Assembly (NCBI GenBank): GCA_036172665.1
Contig: CM069876.1
Span: forward strand, 39,835,001-39,899,000
Reading direction: 5' to 3'
DNA length: 64,000 nucleotides
Source: Prosopocoilus inquinatus
Lineage: Eukaryota > Arthropoda > Insecta > Coleoptera > Lucanidae
Part shown: one piece after another, positions 33,270 through 45,963 of the stretch
Layout: the number at the start of each line of letters is the position of its first letter
How positions within the stretch are numbered: position 1 is the stretch's first letter
Notes under the pieces: model-generated
What the model was told of the DNA's origin: nothing
The model's input: the letters and a program-made list of their open reading frames with translations, nothing else
The model's database searches: none
Position numbers and translations under genes: made by a program

Positions 33270-36200
33270 AGTTCCATGGTCATGAGGTTGAACACGACAA
33301 GCCCCTCTATGTGATAGTTGCGTTCATTATTTACCCCCCTAATTGTTGCCTAGAAAAGTTAGCGACTAGCAATGGTTTTAAGAAGTGTACAGAATTTACG
33401 TCCCTTTCCTCTTTCTCTATCTGTTTGAACTATTACAATAAGTAAAAGCATGTCTAAAAAGAAAGGTGATCAACAACAAAGAGAAAGAAAAAGTGGAGCA
33501 ACTTTGACAATTCTAAAGAAAAAAAAAACATGTAACGGTGCCCGGCGATTCGTAGAGAAACAAAGTTTGGAACGACTTCTGGCTTCATTTCGAAAACCAG
33601 GCTACAAACAAGGAAAACATGAATCGGGCTTTATATGGCTTGCTAAAAGGATTAGGTAAAAGGAGGGAAAAGGCGTTTTCGTGGTTTTGTCGTGGTCAAA
33701 GCAAAGATTTCTGTATTCTTTTTCTTCGTTACCTTTTCAATCGCCGTTTCTACGTTACAATTTCAATGCACGATCAAGCGAGATACTCGAGTAGGGCAAG
33801 AACACGTTTTACGTTGTGCGAATCCTATTATAACCTTTTCAACAAAAATAATTGCACTGTTTGTTCTCTCTTGCTGAAAACGTTTTTTTTCTGCAGCTGG
33901 GAGGCTAGTTTCTATCGTCTTTTCGTTCTCTTTAAGTATTATTTGGCTTTAATTGCTGCTCGAAATTTTTAACGAATTTATTACGTAAACTCTTTTTCGT
34001 CAAAAATTTAGAACTGAGCTGTAGAGCATGATAAGGCAGGAAGTGCTTGCAAATCCTCTGCTTAGCTATTCAAGCCTTCGGGCAAGACAATATTCGGTGT
34101 AATTAAAATTCCGGCGAGATCCTTCTAATACCTTGATGCGGATCGCGCGTTAACGCGAGCATATGTGCACAAAATAAACAGATTTTCAGTCTTATTACGA
34201 CGTCCCTCGAACCAGTGTAAATTAATATCTCAACTCCGAAAGCTCTTTGAAGCTCTCCTGCAATTGCACGTAGTATTGAAACGCCGACGTCGTTTGTTCC
34301 GTGCATCTTAAAATCGCCTTTCAGCGAAATCCTTTTAGCGCGGCTAAATACGAAAGCATTTCGAAATTTTCACTCGGGCGGCGCAGGAACGGCATTGATA
34401 AAACCCCCTCCTGCATGCACTTGCAATCACTAATAAATATTTCCGTTTTCCTTTCACCCCTGCACTTACAAAAAGCAAAAAAATAAAATAAAATAATAGT
34501 TTCAATACGCAAATAGAAAACATGATTTTGTTGTGAATTCCCCAAAAACAAATGAAGTGCATTTAAAACCGTTATTAAATAATACACACACACACAGTTT
34601 TATTTGCACAAATAATTTAATTACGAATTGATAACATCGATACAGCTGTATTTGAAAACAATCGACGCGTAAATTCGAATATGAAAATTAATCCGGGCAT
34701 TCATTAAAATATAAATAATAAACGTAATGGAGCTGCGAGGGGGGAGGAAGTTCGTTGTGGGGGGAATTCTGTGAAAGAATTGAGCGGGGAATTGAATCTC
34801 GAAGTGCTTGCCTCTTTCTTTTTTCTTTTTTTTTTAAGAAAGTAAATCGAGATTGGAAACTCTCGTGTTTCGAAATTGTATTTCACGTGATATTCCGCCG
34901 TTAGACGGCGGTAACGTTTTCATTCCGGAATTTATTTTTAACGAATGGACTGCACGAGTGTATTCGAGAAAATCGAACGTCGCCGCCGTCCACTATTTCT
35001 CGCGGTAAACTGTTTTAAATAATTGAATCGCTGAAATATTTTAGAATATTAGAACTTATATAGAAATTTTCTTCTCCGAACGTCATCTCCATATGAAATT
35101 TTAATAATCTTGAAAATACTCATGAAATTTTAAATTACTTTGACGATATAATTATTTATTTGATTTGAATTTTTAAATTGCTTTAATGACGCAAGCCTAC
35201 TTTTTTATTTATACATACATGGAATATGCATGCTTCATTAAAGTTGTTATGGATCATTTTTATTTACATTCTCCATTCAGTTACTTCTAGCCCCGGTCTG
35301 TCATCTGAACCCGGCCGTTCCCTTTAGTTTTCTTTTACAATCATCTCACGAGAATTTTAGCTTTAACAGTTTTAATAGTTTTCGTATAATCCACTATCCC
35401 CACTGAGTGAATTCCAATCATCAATTCGAGCGTTCCGTCGCATCGCGTCGCGTCGAGATATTCGCCAAAACATTTCTGTAAATAATTTTTTTATTTGCTA
35501 GCCTTGGTTGTCATTGTCATTGTCATTGTTGCCAATTTAATTCGATATTTTGGCGCTCTTTTGTAGTGAATTTTGTGCTAATAGGTAAATGATCCCTTGA
35601 TCTGCGTCTCGTTCTTCATGTGAAGGTTCACACCTAAGTTTAGGTTTAATTTAACACTTGCCTTGAACGGCTGCGCTCGTCTCTGCTAGTCAAATGTTTT
35701 CAAAGGCTGGTAGATTAACATCATGAGCTCCTACGATGCTAGTCTGATTGAAAGCAAATTTAAGTACATTCCTTTAAGTGTTATTACTTAAGTTATTGTC
35801 AAGGCCAATCGATTCTGCCGTTTATAAACTTTCCTTTTGACTCATTTTCCTAAACTGACTTGAGAATTTTTCTAAGCTACCTACCCTTTATAATGACAAT
35901 TTTTGTTGAACCGTTCTGATCTACGGACAAGTACCAGACGATTTACCAGCCCCAAGGAACACTGCTTTCATTCAATTTTCAAATAATTAATTAATAATAA
36001 TAATTTAAGGCAATTTAATTTAACTTAATCATTAGTTTTTTGCTTGTTTTTGAGTTAACTGGTAATTTTAAAATTAACGTTCACAACTTTTGAACTGTCA
36101 AAGATTTCTGTGAGATGATGGAAATTTCCCGCGTACATATCGATTTATGAGTTTGAAATACAAAAGATATTTTAAGTAAAAAAGTAAACTTTCGCTACAA

Positions 36201-37214
36201 TGTTTTTGATATTATTGCTTTTTAGTTTCTGGGCATTATTGAATTGTTGTCATGGACGCCTCCCTATTTTTAAAACCAAAGGTATTTATGTTGGATATAG
36301 TTGGATATAGTCAATATATATGGTGTGTTTACTTTAGTTGACGACTGGCGGTAACTCATTTTAAATAATTATACTTCTATTTTGGAATTTTCCTTATTAC
36401 TTTTTTTTTGTCCACGACCCTTTCCCCGAAATTTTTGAGCTGCCGCCGCTATCACCTATTATCCATCTGTGACGAAAAAACTTATCAAAGGGGATTTAGT
36501 GTACGCAAGTAAGATCTGCCCCCTTATACGTACACTATCGTCTACGTGGCTTTAACGTGTAACAAAGTCTGTCAGAGTTATTAAAGCTTCATGACCAGGC
36601 CTAAGCGCATTTGAGGCGGAAGGTTTCTAAGAGTTCTAATCTTTAACGCGTCTGTCCTGTAAAAACAAAACAATAAACCAGTCGAAGTCCGAGAAGTCTA
36701 TGTGGCAGGCAGTAACCACCACAGTTCTGGCCGACTGGATATAAAAACTTGTTTACATAACCGATTCATTCCGAAATAAACTCGCATACTTTTTGCAGTA
36801 ACGGCGCTATAATTGATATGAATCAAATGTATTATGCCAGTCTTTTTAAAAGTTACATTATATAATGTTTTCATAATTATTAATTTGAAAGAAACTATAA
36901 AGGAAATCATGTTACACACGTAATTTACATCAAACGGTTGCTTCTGAAGCAATGAGCGCGAGAGTGAGAATGTGTCGGGCATAAAAGCCGTTCAGCGGCG
37001 ACGTTGAAATCTACGCCGCTGCTTTGTTTATCTTTATACTGGTTTTTACCAGATATCCTAGGAATGACCGACCCTTATTCATGACTAATAGATTGTTTCC
37101 AACTCATGATGATGCTTCGAGATAAAGCTCAGTGACAGACAGATAGTTATTTTGACTACTTCTATTAATTCTTACTCGATTTTCCATAGCGTTTTTCTCA
37201 GCTAAAAAATTCGA
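33270..37214. other. Non-coding stretch, no gene seen
   Basis: No exon or RNA is recognised. Moderately GC-rich segments (34090-34420, 34880-35010, 35280-35470) may be unique sequence. Short simple repeats include 'gtcattgtcatt' (35510-35530) and a TTGGATATAG duplication (36292-36310). Open frames on both strands overlap one another without motifs. Confidence 0.4.
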
Positions 37215-37222
37215 ATTGCTTC

Positions 37223-37369
37223 CAGCGACGGCTCGTGCATAACATATTTGGGTAGGCGGCAGACATACTCCCAAAGCGCTTGCTTTGTCTAACCCACATG
37301 AACAGAAAACAAACAATACACGGCGCACATCGGCCACCTACCCAAATACGTTATGCAAAGCCGTCGCTG
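37223..37369. mobile_element. hAT-like MITE, 147 bp, 8-bp target duplication
   Basis: Left terminus CAGCGACGGCTCGTGCATAA, right terminus (reverse complement) CAGCGACGGCTTTGCATAAC, with arms of about 38 bp including 'tatttgggtagg'. The 8-bp duplication ATTGCTTC is exact at 37215-37222 and 37370-37377. A CAG terminus with an 8-bp duplication is the hAT superfamily pattern. No transposase; the minus-strand open frame at 37104-37337 crosses its boundary and is not a gene. Confidence 0.92.
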
Positions 37370-37377
37370 ATTGCTTC

Positions 37378-40300
37378 CTGAAAATTTAACACTGCGTGCC
37401 AACCTCGAGAGTTTTTGTGACCACCACACCTCAAGAGTTCTTGTGCTCTTATTTTACAAACACACTGTATTGTCAGTTTTTGTTTAAATAATTTTGTGTT
37501 GTTCTCTAATTTCTGGAAATTAGCTTACATTATTATCGAACCTAAGAAATCTAATCCTGGCGAATTAAAAGCTGTTGAGACCCATCTGTTCAGTTCCTGC
37601 TTTGTCTAAAGTTGTATAAAAAAATATTATGTTTAATTATAATTTCTGATACTCAATCAACATTTCGCTCAAATCATAATTTATCACTAGTAACGAGTAA
37701 TGTAACTGATGATATTACGGTTCAAAATTATCTAGCAACTCTTATACTCTTGGTGCTTATTATTCTGGAGTCTTTGATACTCTGAATCATAGTTTGACGA
37801 TTTAATGTCTGACCCCAAGTTATTTCGTACGTCAAAGCTGAGGTGCTTTATTTTTAATTTTTTTTCTGTTCTTTTTACGTTTTTTTTTTCCTATTTTTCT
37901 CTTTCGCAATTCATTGTTTTTTTGCCATGTAAGCATAATTAGTCTAGATCGCTAACATTTCTTTTTCGATTATTGACTTATTTATTCTAGCGACTATAAT
38001 TTAATTATATTTTTAATAGTTGTCAGTGTCATTTTAAAGCCCCTTAAAAATCAATTTAAAATTTACTTACTGTTATACAAAATAAAAATATTTCTACACT
38101 TTTGTTAAATTACAGTACAGAAGAATTGTTTTCTTTTCTTAATTAATGTACATTGCGTGCTATTCAAAGCAGAATTTTATTTTTATTTTATTGACAAATT
38201 TGAATATTAAAAGAGAGAAAGATAGAAACACATCCGTTTAAATATTGTACATAAAAAGGACAAAACTAGTAACTGAATTGAATTCAAAAGTTTTAAATTA
38301 ATTTTTTGTCTGTTTCTTATTTATGTTTTGCTGTTTAAAAATTGATTTAAATAATTAATGTTTCACTTCTAGTTTAGGCTGCTCGTTAAAGCTATTTTCC
38401 TTCATTTCCAAATCTGCATAATAATTAAAATATAATAGCTTCAATTAATTAATCAATACCTTTTCTATTTATAATTAATTAATTTCTCCCATTTAACAGG
38501 CGAAAGTCATTGCAAGGTTTAATTAATTTTTATCATTATCTAAATGTGTTCGTATTTATCTTTTTGTGGAAATTTCATATTTTAATTTTTTTTATTGATA
38601 TTAGATACAACGAAATATTTTTATTACTAAAAAAAATACTGTCTTGGCAACTGCAAAAATTCCTGGATTGTAAACAATTACATAATGGCACAAACATTGT
38701 TTCAGTGCACAAGTTTCCAACACAAAAAAAAACAGTAACAACAAAACATTCATCCCACACAAACGAACAATAATCACGTAAATAAATAAGTACATAATAA
38801 TTTGCATGACACCATTATTGTCAATAATAAAAATTCCACATTTCTTTGAAAATACCGAGTGTTTCATTAAAACTTGAAGAGAAAAACGGAATCTGCAACA
38901 CTTTCTGGCTGGAAGGATTACAAAATGAATTTAAAAGTCGACGTTGAAGCTTTTTCATCCTAATAAATAATAATTAGGAATATTAATTATTGACGCCGAC
39001 GTTTCACTGTATGTTGACAACTTTCTCAAAATAAATATTATTTATTATTTATCCTGAAGGAGCTAGATTTCTAAATCAATTTTTCTACCTGCTCGACCGA
39101 TAATAAGTACATTTTTTTTTAATTTGTTTAAAAAAAATCGCTAGCTGTATGTACGCTCTCAATGATACAATAACTAAAAAAAATATAAAGTGAGAGCAAA
39201 AACACACATCAGTCAAAAACAAGTGAAAGAAACAACACGATTTATTCTACCATCGTTTTTGTTTCTCTGTAAAACATTTGTTTTTAGTATGAAAAGCTCG
39301 AGAGACGCGCGTCCTCCTCGACCGATAGAATTTTCTCGGCGAAGAAATTTCGCGTGATCAGCCCCCGATATAAAAGACCCGCCGATGGATGAGAGGGGAA
39401 CCGAACGCCGAAGATTGTAAACCTGAACGTTCGGCTTATATAGAATAAATTATTTGTCTTAAATCTTAAATCAATTATTTTATTAAGTGTATCGTGTTTT
39501 GCATTAAAATAAAAATTAACCGAACTTCAAACTCATAACAATAACCTTGCTTCTAAGTAGTTGCGCTGTTTTAGCTTTTCGATAAAAGTTTCGTTATCTT
39601 TTTGGTAGATCCCAAATACCTAGCAATATTGGACATCAGGTTTCTTTGCTTAGAAATTTGGATTCTGGGCAATGTTTTATTTTGGAACCTCTTTTGAGTA
39701 CAATATGTAGTTGTTAAGACTTCGGGGTTCGTAAATAATACTCGTAGACTAATCTTAAACACCTTATTAAGAACACAATCGTCTTCACAACGGAATACAC
39801 TAGAAATATTCTATGAAACTTATTTTAACAAATAGCACTTCCATTATGTCGTATGCTTATAGCTCCATGATGCTCGTATTCTTCGCTTTAAAATGAAAAC
39901 TAACTCGGCAGCGCGCTGATGCCCTTTTATAGGTAACACACCAGTTTCTGTACGCGTATGGAAACATCCAGAGCATTCATAGTTCCACTAGATTGTTCTT
40001 CAGCTTTCTCGAAAGTATCTGCGATATCGCGAGCGTCCTAGGCAATCCTGGTCGTCGCCGATTTTAATCACACAAAAAAATACCCGTTCCGAGCCCACAG
40101 CACGGCTGTATCAATGTCTAGTTTAGGAACTTGTCTAAAACATCTTTTTTAAGAAAATATTAAATTTATTAAACTGATGAGACCCAGCTATATTAATCGT
40201 TTGCAGATATAGCTAATGATTATATTGGCCATGCCATTAATGAACTTGATGCTGCCTACATCTACATAATTCATGATTTTCGAACATATAAATAAATACT

Positions 40301-41022
40301 TCGTCGGAATGGATTGTACACACTCGATTTGTTCCGTTGTAGTAGATCGTTTGAAATATACCAAATGTAGCGTAAAGCTGAGAGCCATGTAAGCCCTTTA
40401 TGTTTTATTAATAAATCTATTATTTAATCTGTTACCGTAACAATATTATAAAGTAATTTCTTACACCCTTCTCATCTCGTCCCTAAATTGAAAACCTTAA
40501 GGCTCTAGGAAGCACAACCGGACAAATCAGGATTTATATATTCTTAAATAAGTTTACGATTAGTTTGTGTTTGATTTCAAGAAAGTTTAGGATTTTTTGC
40601 ATATTTACGTGAATTTTTCTTTTAACTTTTGCCTGTCCTATTTGGTTTGGAAATGTAACTTTATCTAATATTTCAACGATTCGTTTTTGGTACTTAGACG
40701 TTCAAGATGTTATGTTCCTCAACTTATGAAAATTGAAAATTACTAAATACTAAATGTACTATGATGTTCACTTAAAATAACGCTACTGTACGCGAACTAT
40801 GCCTTTATGACCATTTGGCAGCAAACGTTTAAAAAAAAACGGTGTCTCCGCCAACCCCTCTGAATTGTTATAAGGCCCACGAAATTGATAAATGGTATCA
40901 TTTTAATTGAGCGTCATAGTACGAGTAACTTGTATAATTAATGCCTTTAGAGATCTTGGTTTGAACAATTTTGAGTAAAAAACAAAATAATTAAATAAAA
41001 TATGGCCCTGTTTAGACTATTT
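37378..41022. other. AT-rich non-coding stretch
   Basis: No gene or RNA is recognised. A block at 39296-39440 is GC-richer and contains 'gatataaaagac' followed by an inverted CCGAACG/CGTTCGG pair, weakly promoter-like but unsupported by any exon. Open frames here are AT-driven. Confidence 0.4.
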
Positions 41023-41138
41023 TAGAAAATTAAAACAAAAATTCTTGAATAATAATAACAACAATAATAGAAACCTGTACTTTTAGGTTTCTATTATTGT
41101 TGTTATTATTATTCAAGAATTTTTGTTTTAATTTTCTA
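41023..41138. repeat. Perfect inverted repeat, 54-bp arms, 8-nt loop
   Basis: Arms 41023-41076 and 41085-41138 are exact reverse complements over 54 bp; loop gtactttt. Left arm starts TAGAAAATTAAAACAAAAAT and ends AACAATAATAGAAACCT; the right arm mirrors it. Flanks differ at once outside the arms. As RNA it would form one uninterrupted 54-bp helix. Confidence 0.97.
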
Positions 41139-41404
41139 TCGTAGCCTGTCGAATGAATGAATGAATTGTGGTTTTGGTGTACTACGCCGCGGCTTTTTGA
41201 TTTATTATTAAACAGCGTGGAAGCCGAGTGTAAAATAGAATGCGGAAGTAACATCGTTTTTCATTCGTATGGAAGGCGGCTTTATTAATTCAAGTGTAAT
41301 TTAAAACTCCTGGATGGCATGCTTAATGCTGACGCTGCTTATTACGGTAAGCCGATTTAAACGATTTCGCTTTCGCTCGCGTATGTGAACCGGAAAAAAG
41401 CTTT

Positions 41405-41900
41405 TGCGGTTCTGTTTTGACTCTCTCTGGTTTTGTTCCACTTCTTTGAGCGCAATGTTTATTTAATTCTGAACAGATTACTTTGTTGTCAAAAAAAAAA
41501 AATTAAAACAACAAAACTGCACAAATGAGACGATGATGATGATGAAGCATTAAAACACAGTCTGTCATGACTCACCACCGTAAGATGGCACTCTTATCTT
41601 CTCACAGTATTAAAAAGGCGATTAAATTCGCCGTCGATACACCGAAAGGATATTTTGTCAGTTCTGTTTTGATTCTGATTTTGTTCTAGTTCTTTGTGTG
41701 ATTGTTTAATTCTGAACGTGGACAGATCCGTACTTAGTTGTAATATCAAAAATGCGATTAAATTCGGCATTGAAATATCGAAAGAACTTTTTGTCAGTTC
41801 TGTTTTGATTCTGACTTTGTTCTAATTCTTTGCGTGTTTGTTTAATTCTGATCGTGAACAGATCCATATTTAGTTGAAGTTTGAAAAAGGAACATCGAAT
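41405..41900. repeat. Three degenerate tandem units ('gttctgttttgattctga')
   Basis: The phrases 'gttctgttttga.tct', 'ttgttc.a.ttcttt', 'tttaattctga.c' and 'acaga' recur in order starting near 41408, 41660 and 41798. The last two are about 138 bp apart and clearly tandem; the first is more diverged. Confidence 0.65.
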
Positions 41901-41956
41901 ATTATTCGATGATTTGGACAACAAAGTAAACTGTTTGGAATTAAATTAAGTTAACT

Positions 41957-42043
41957 AGTCAAACGAAAACAAAAAGAAAAAGAAAAATTACATAATTCGA
42001 AATTAATACGTTATTGAAAATCGAAATATTCATATTTTTTTAC
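41957..42043. repeat. 85-bp dispersed repeat, copy 1
   Basis: 'agtcaaacgaaaacaaaa', 'ttacataattcgaaattaat' and 'cgaaatattcatattttttt' occur in the same order at 45008-45083 with about 90% identity, on the same strand. Confidence 0.8.
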
Positions 42044-43100
42044 AGAAATTTTCTAAGACACAAAAGAAAGGCACTTAATTTGGTCCTTCTAACCGGATAA
42101 AGATCGCAAATGCGATGCTGCAGCGTTAAACGCTGGTAAGGTGGCGCTCTTTTCTTCTCACAAATACTAAGCAAGCGATTAAATTTCCCATCGGCCTTTC
42201 GAGTTCACCTGTAATCAGGGGGGCACGCCTGCATACATACAAAGTTCATGAAAGCTCACATGAATCTTGAATTAATATGCCCGAAGCTCTTCGTTATTAC
42301 GTGATGAAGGCGGGCGGGCTCACGTGACGGCCCTGCCGACGCACAGGCCCGGCCGGCCCTTAATTTTATTTGCATGCTTCTGCGGCGGGAAAAGAGCCAC
42401 GTAATTAATTTATTAAATTGAATTGTCGCGTTCGCCGCCGCCGTCTCGCAGAAACAAACTACTTTAAACAATTAAGGACAGGATCCGTGTGTGGACTCGC
42501 TAACCTGTTGGGCGTAAGCTTCAGAACTTTACGTGCGGATAAAATTAATTAGCCGGCAACCTAATTAATTAGATTGTAAATTAAAATTAATGCGACGAGA
42601 TTGTCGTAACAATATCAAATGAATTTTATCTATTCATTATTTATTCCCCTTGTCTGAGACATGATTTATTTACGCCAGACAATTGTAATTATGCATCGAA
42701 CTGAGGCGTCGTCATTCATCCGGCGGCGAAATTAATCGAGCGAACTTGTAAGTCTGTGCGGGATAATGCGAATAAGAAAACTCCGAATGATCTACAGCGA
42801 AATTAAACCGGCTAAATTATCCGGAATGTATCGTAAAACGAAGCCCGGTACTTAGCAAGTTCGCCGATCCGGGCGGGCGGTTATCGTGACGTCCCAAACA
42901 ATGCGGCCCCCGGAGTTTATGACGGCTGAGCCGATATTACATTTATAATTGAATCCGTGATTAATATATACTCAACCTTCAGGGGACGAATCGCAGAAAT
43001 TCCCTCCTTATTCCATATCCCCGATCATCCTTGATGACGTATTCATTAACGTCCACCTCGTAGCTTCAGGATTTCAAAAATAAAAAAAAAGATATACTAA
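42044..43100. other. GC-rich non-repeated segment
   Basis: Segments 42290-42450 and 42840-42960 are rich in CpG, contain 'ggcccggccggccc' and several TAATTA cores in the AT-rich parts, and have no second copy in the window. This would suit a conserved regulatory block, but no test of conservation is possible here. Confidence 0.35.
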
Positions 43101-43109
43101 ACTTAATTA

Positions 43110-43520
43110 GGCTCTAAACCTGCCAGAATGGCAATCTTCCCTACCCCTAGCGAGGCTAGTTTCCTGTTCCGGTGAGATTTCTTTTGCATCTACTACTAAT
43201 ACAACCACTGATCTTGATATGGTATGCAGAAGGACGATTTGGAAAGAAGAAAAAGAAGGAAAACGAAAGGAAGATTTAGATATGACACGTAACTCGTTAG
43301 AAAGGCCCCAAACCTGCCAGAATTCCCTAAGTATATCTTCGCTTTAAGGAACACCTCAACAGCTGAACGTTCCGTTACGTCAGGTCTATCCTTTATGTAT
43401 TGATCAACCCAACTGCAATATTCGCTTGTCCGACCCCTAGCGAGGCTAGTTTCCTGTCCCGGTGAGATTTCATTTGCAGCTGTTACTAACGCAATCATTG
43501 CGACAACGTCGATACGGTTG
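43110..43520 (-). repeat. ~290-bp repeat family, first cluster, with a residual open frame
   Basis: The phrase 'ctagcgaggctagtttcctg' occurs at about 43148 and 43438, 290 bp apart, with 'cgtaactcgttagaaaggcc' and 'tgccagaattccctaag' between them. On the minus strand 43196-43498 has a 100-codon frame with ANEISPGQETSLARGRTSEY and VTERSAVEVFLKAK. The equivalent stretch at 45.3 kb is interrupted by stops, so this is at best a decayed coding repeat. Confidence 0.7.
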
Positions 43521-45228
43521 TTTATTTTTAATTTATCTTTGATATAATTTTGAAGTTTGTTTCAGTGTTTAATTATTTGTTTTTTTTTTCTCTTTTTGTA
43601 AACTCCATCCTCCGACGCCGACATACAGGAAGAATTTTTAAATTGAAAAAGCTTTCAGTTGTTTTTTTATAATTCATCATTTCTTTTGTCTATTGTTTGT
43701 GAGCAAAAATTAACAAATGACAAATCGATCACTTCCGGCGTGAAACTTTTGAAAATTGAAGTTCCGTTTGTTTCTATCTATTTCTTTGAAAAATCAATTT
43801 AAAAAACGAAAGCCAAGAAACAAATGAAAAGAGGATTTCATTTGTTTTGAAACGCAGAGAAACAATTTGTCATCATTTGTCATATGTCAAAGAAACAAAT
43901 GAAAGACAACATTCGTTCGTTTCTTCCTGTCTCTCATTTGTTTCTTCTTCAAGTGAAAGCCAGCTTTTCGTTCGTCTTCATTCGTTGAAAGCTGGATTGC
44001 AAAGAAACAAATGAAAGCAAGCTTCTATTTTGAAAAAGGAATCCAGCTTTCATTTGTTTCTTTGCATTTCATTTTTATTTTGTTTCTTTCTGAATATGAA
44101 GACATATGCAAAAAAAATTGACGACTGTCGACAGAATGATTTCGAAAATCGAACTTTTGTTCGTTTCTTTTTTTGTTTTTGCTTCTTTTTATTTATTTAT
44201 TTCTTCTGATTTCATTTGCAAAAAGTCGCCGCTTTCTGAAGGAAAAGTCTGTGTGTAAAAACAAATAAATTCAGCATTCATTTGTCTCTTCACTTTTCAT
44301 TTGCTTCTTTGCGTTTCATTTTCTTTCTTCTTTACAGGTTTGTACATACATGAAAAAAAATGACACAACTTCCGACGAAAAGCTTTTGATAATCAAACTT
44401 TCCTTTGTTTCTTTTTGTTTATTTTTTGGTTTCCTTTTGTTTATTTTTTGGTTTCTTTTTGTTTATTTTTTCGTTACTTTTTGTTTACAAAAAGTCCCTT
44501 CTTTCTGCCGGGGAAGTCTGTGAAAAATAAAATAAATCCAGTGTTCATTTGTTTCTTCGCCCTTCATTTTTTTATGTTTCCTTCCGAAAATGTAGGTATA
44601 TCCAAAAAATTGACGGCTGTCCTCAAATCGAACTTTCGTTTGTTTCTTTTTTTTGGTGTTTTTTTTGGCGCAAGAAATCGTTACTTTCTGACGGGGAAGT
44701 TTGAAAAATCAAATAAATACAGCTTTCATTTGTTTATTCATTCGCGTTTCATTTTTCGTTTTGTAAGCAAAAAAGTAAAATTTGGAAAACCGAAACAACC
44801 GAGGAACTTCAATTTGTTTCTTTTCATTTCTATTTTTTTGTTTCTTTTCGTTGGCAAAAAGAAATCGCCGTTTTCTGACTGGAGGCCTTTGAAAACAAAT
44901 CAAAAAGAAATCCGGTATTCATTTATATTTTTTTTTTGTATTCAATTTTCTTTTTTTCTTTTCTCTTTTTGAAAGCAAACTTTGAGAAACCGACTGATTG
45001 TTCTTAGTCAAACGAAAACAAAAGAAAAATTACATAATTCGAAATTAATACGTTGTTGTAAATCGAAATATTCATATTTTTTCTTCCTTATCTCCGCATT
45101 ATTATTTTTTCATGCAATTTCTGTTTTTGTCTTTTTGTCAGTTTTGTTTTTTAAACAATTCGCTTTTTGTTTCTTGTTCATCTGTTCTTCGTATTTCATC
45201 GTCCATTATTCAAGTAAGTAAACTGAAA
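43521..45228. repeat. Low-complexity A/T-rich region with 'caaatgaaa' / 'tttcatttgttt' phrases
   Basis: For about 1.7 kb the sequence alternates 'catttgtttctt', 'aaacaaatgaaag' and 'gaagtctg.gaaaa' in both orientations, with partial periodicity. It interrupts the 290-bp repeat family, which resumes at 45229. The second copy of the 85-bp repeat (45008-45083) lies inside it. The 185-codon forward frame at 44415-44972 is a low-complexity artefact dominated by Phe. Confidence 0.65.
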
Positions 45229-45560
45229 AGAAGATTTAGACGTCACACGTAATTCGTTAGAAAGGCCCCAAACTTGCCAGAATTCCCTAAGAATGTCTTC
45301 GCGCTGAAGAAAACCTTAACAGCTGAACGATCGGCTACGTCGGGGCTATCCTCTAACCAATCCAACTGCAATCTTCACCCGTCCGACTCCTAGCGAGGCT
45401 AGTTTCTTGTCCCGGTGAGATTTCTCTTGCAGCTGTTACTGATGCAACCATTGCGATAGCGTTGATACGGTGAACAGAAGAAACGCCAAGAAAGAGGAAA
45501 AGGAAGGAACGCGAAAGGAAGATTCAGACATGATACGTAACTCGTTAGAAAAGATTCGTC
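45229..45560. repeat. ~290-bp repeat family, second cluster
   Basis: This resumes with 'gaagatttagacgtcacacg', then 'ttcgttagaaaggcccc', 'tgccagaattccctaag', 'cagctgaacg', 'ctagcgaggctagtttc' and 'cgtaactcgttagaaa', the same order as in 43220-43520. Another fragment lies at 47120-47210. Confidence 0.8.
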
Positions 45561-45788
45561 CATGCAAAGTATTTCTTTTTTTAAGTTGTTTAGATTATAA
45601 CAAAATGCTTCTAAACTAATTTAAAGTTGTAACACACTTTCATAACTGTAGTGCACAGAAGAAATAATTGTATAATATCGATTTCAGCAAATTCTGACTC
45701 ATGAAAGCAGAAATGTTACCGTCCAATCTTTTCCTAAAAAGCAAAACTGAGTCATATAACGACAGCCGCTGGCGCCAGTATGAAATGA

Positions 45789-45957
45789 GCAGGGAGAAGA
45801 ATTCAGGCCACTTAGTGTTGGATGCTCTTTATGTCGAATGTACTGTGCTCTTTATGTCGAATGTACATTTGGCAGAGATTGTTGGAGGCGACATAATGCA
45901 GTTCGGGTACTAAATTTTCGTATTGTTCGTGGGACAAGTGGCCCGTCTTTTCGCTGG
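45789..45957. mobile_element. MITE of the CCAGGG...CCCTGG family (copy at 45.8 kb)
   Basis: 169 bp, left end GCAGGGAGAAGAATTCAGGC, right end GCCCGTCTTTTCGCTGG. The 6-bp duplication AAATGA is exact at 45783-45788 and 45958-45963. An 18-bp internal segment 'gctctttatgtcgaatgt' is directly duplicated. Confidence 0.88.
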
Positions 45958-45963
45958 AAATGA

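Noticed and set aside
38999..39060. Possible hammerhead 3' half (GAAACGTCGGCGTC on the minus strand) near a CCTGAAGGAG on the plus strand
   Set aside because: The two halves are on opposite strands and no CUGANGA-stem II precedes the GAAA on the same strand.
39355..39440. TATA-like sequence (gatataaaagac) with nearby inverted CCGAACG repeats
   Set aside because: No exon, splice donor or tRNA-type gene follows; TATA-like strings are common at this base composition.
44415..44972. 185-codon forward open frame
   Set aside because: Phe/Lys-rich translation of a low-complexity T-rich region; no motif, no splice context.
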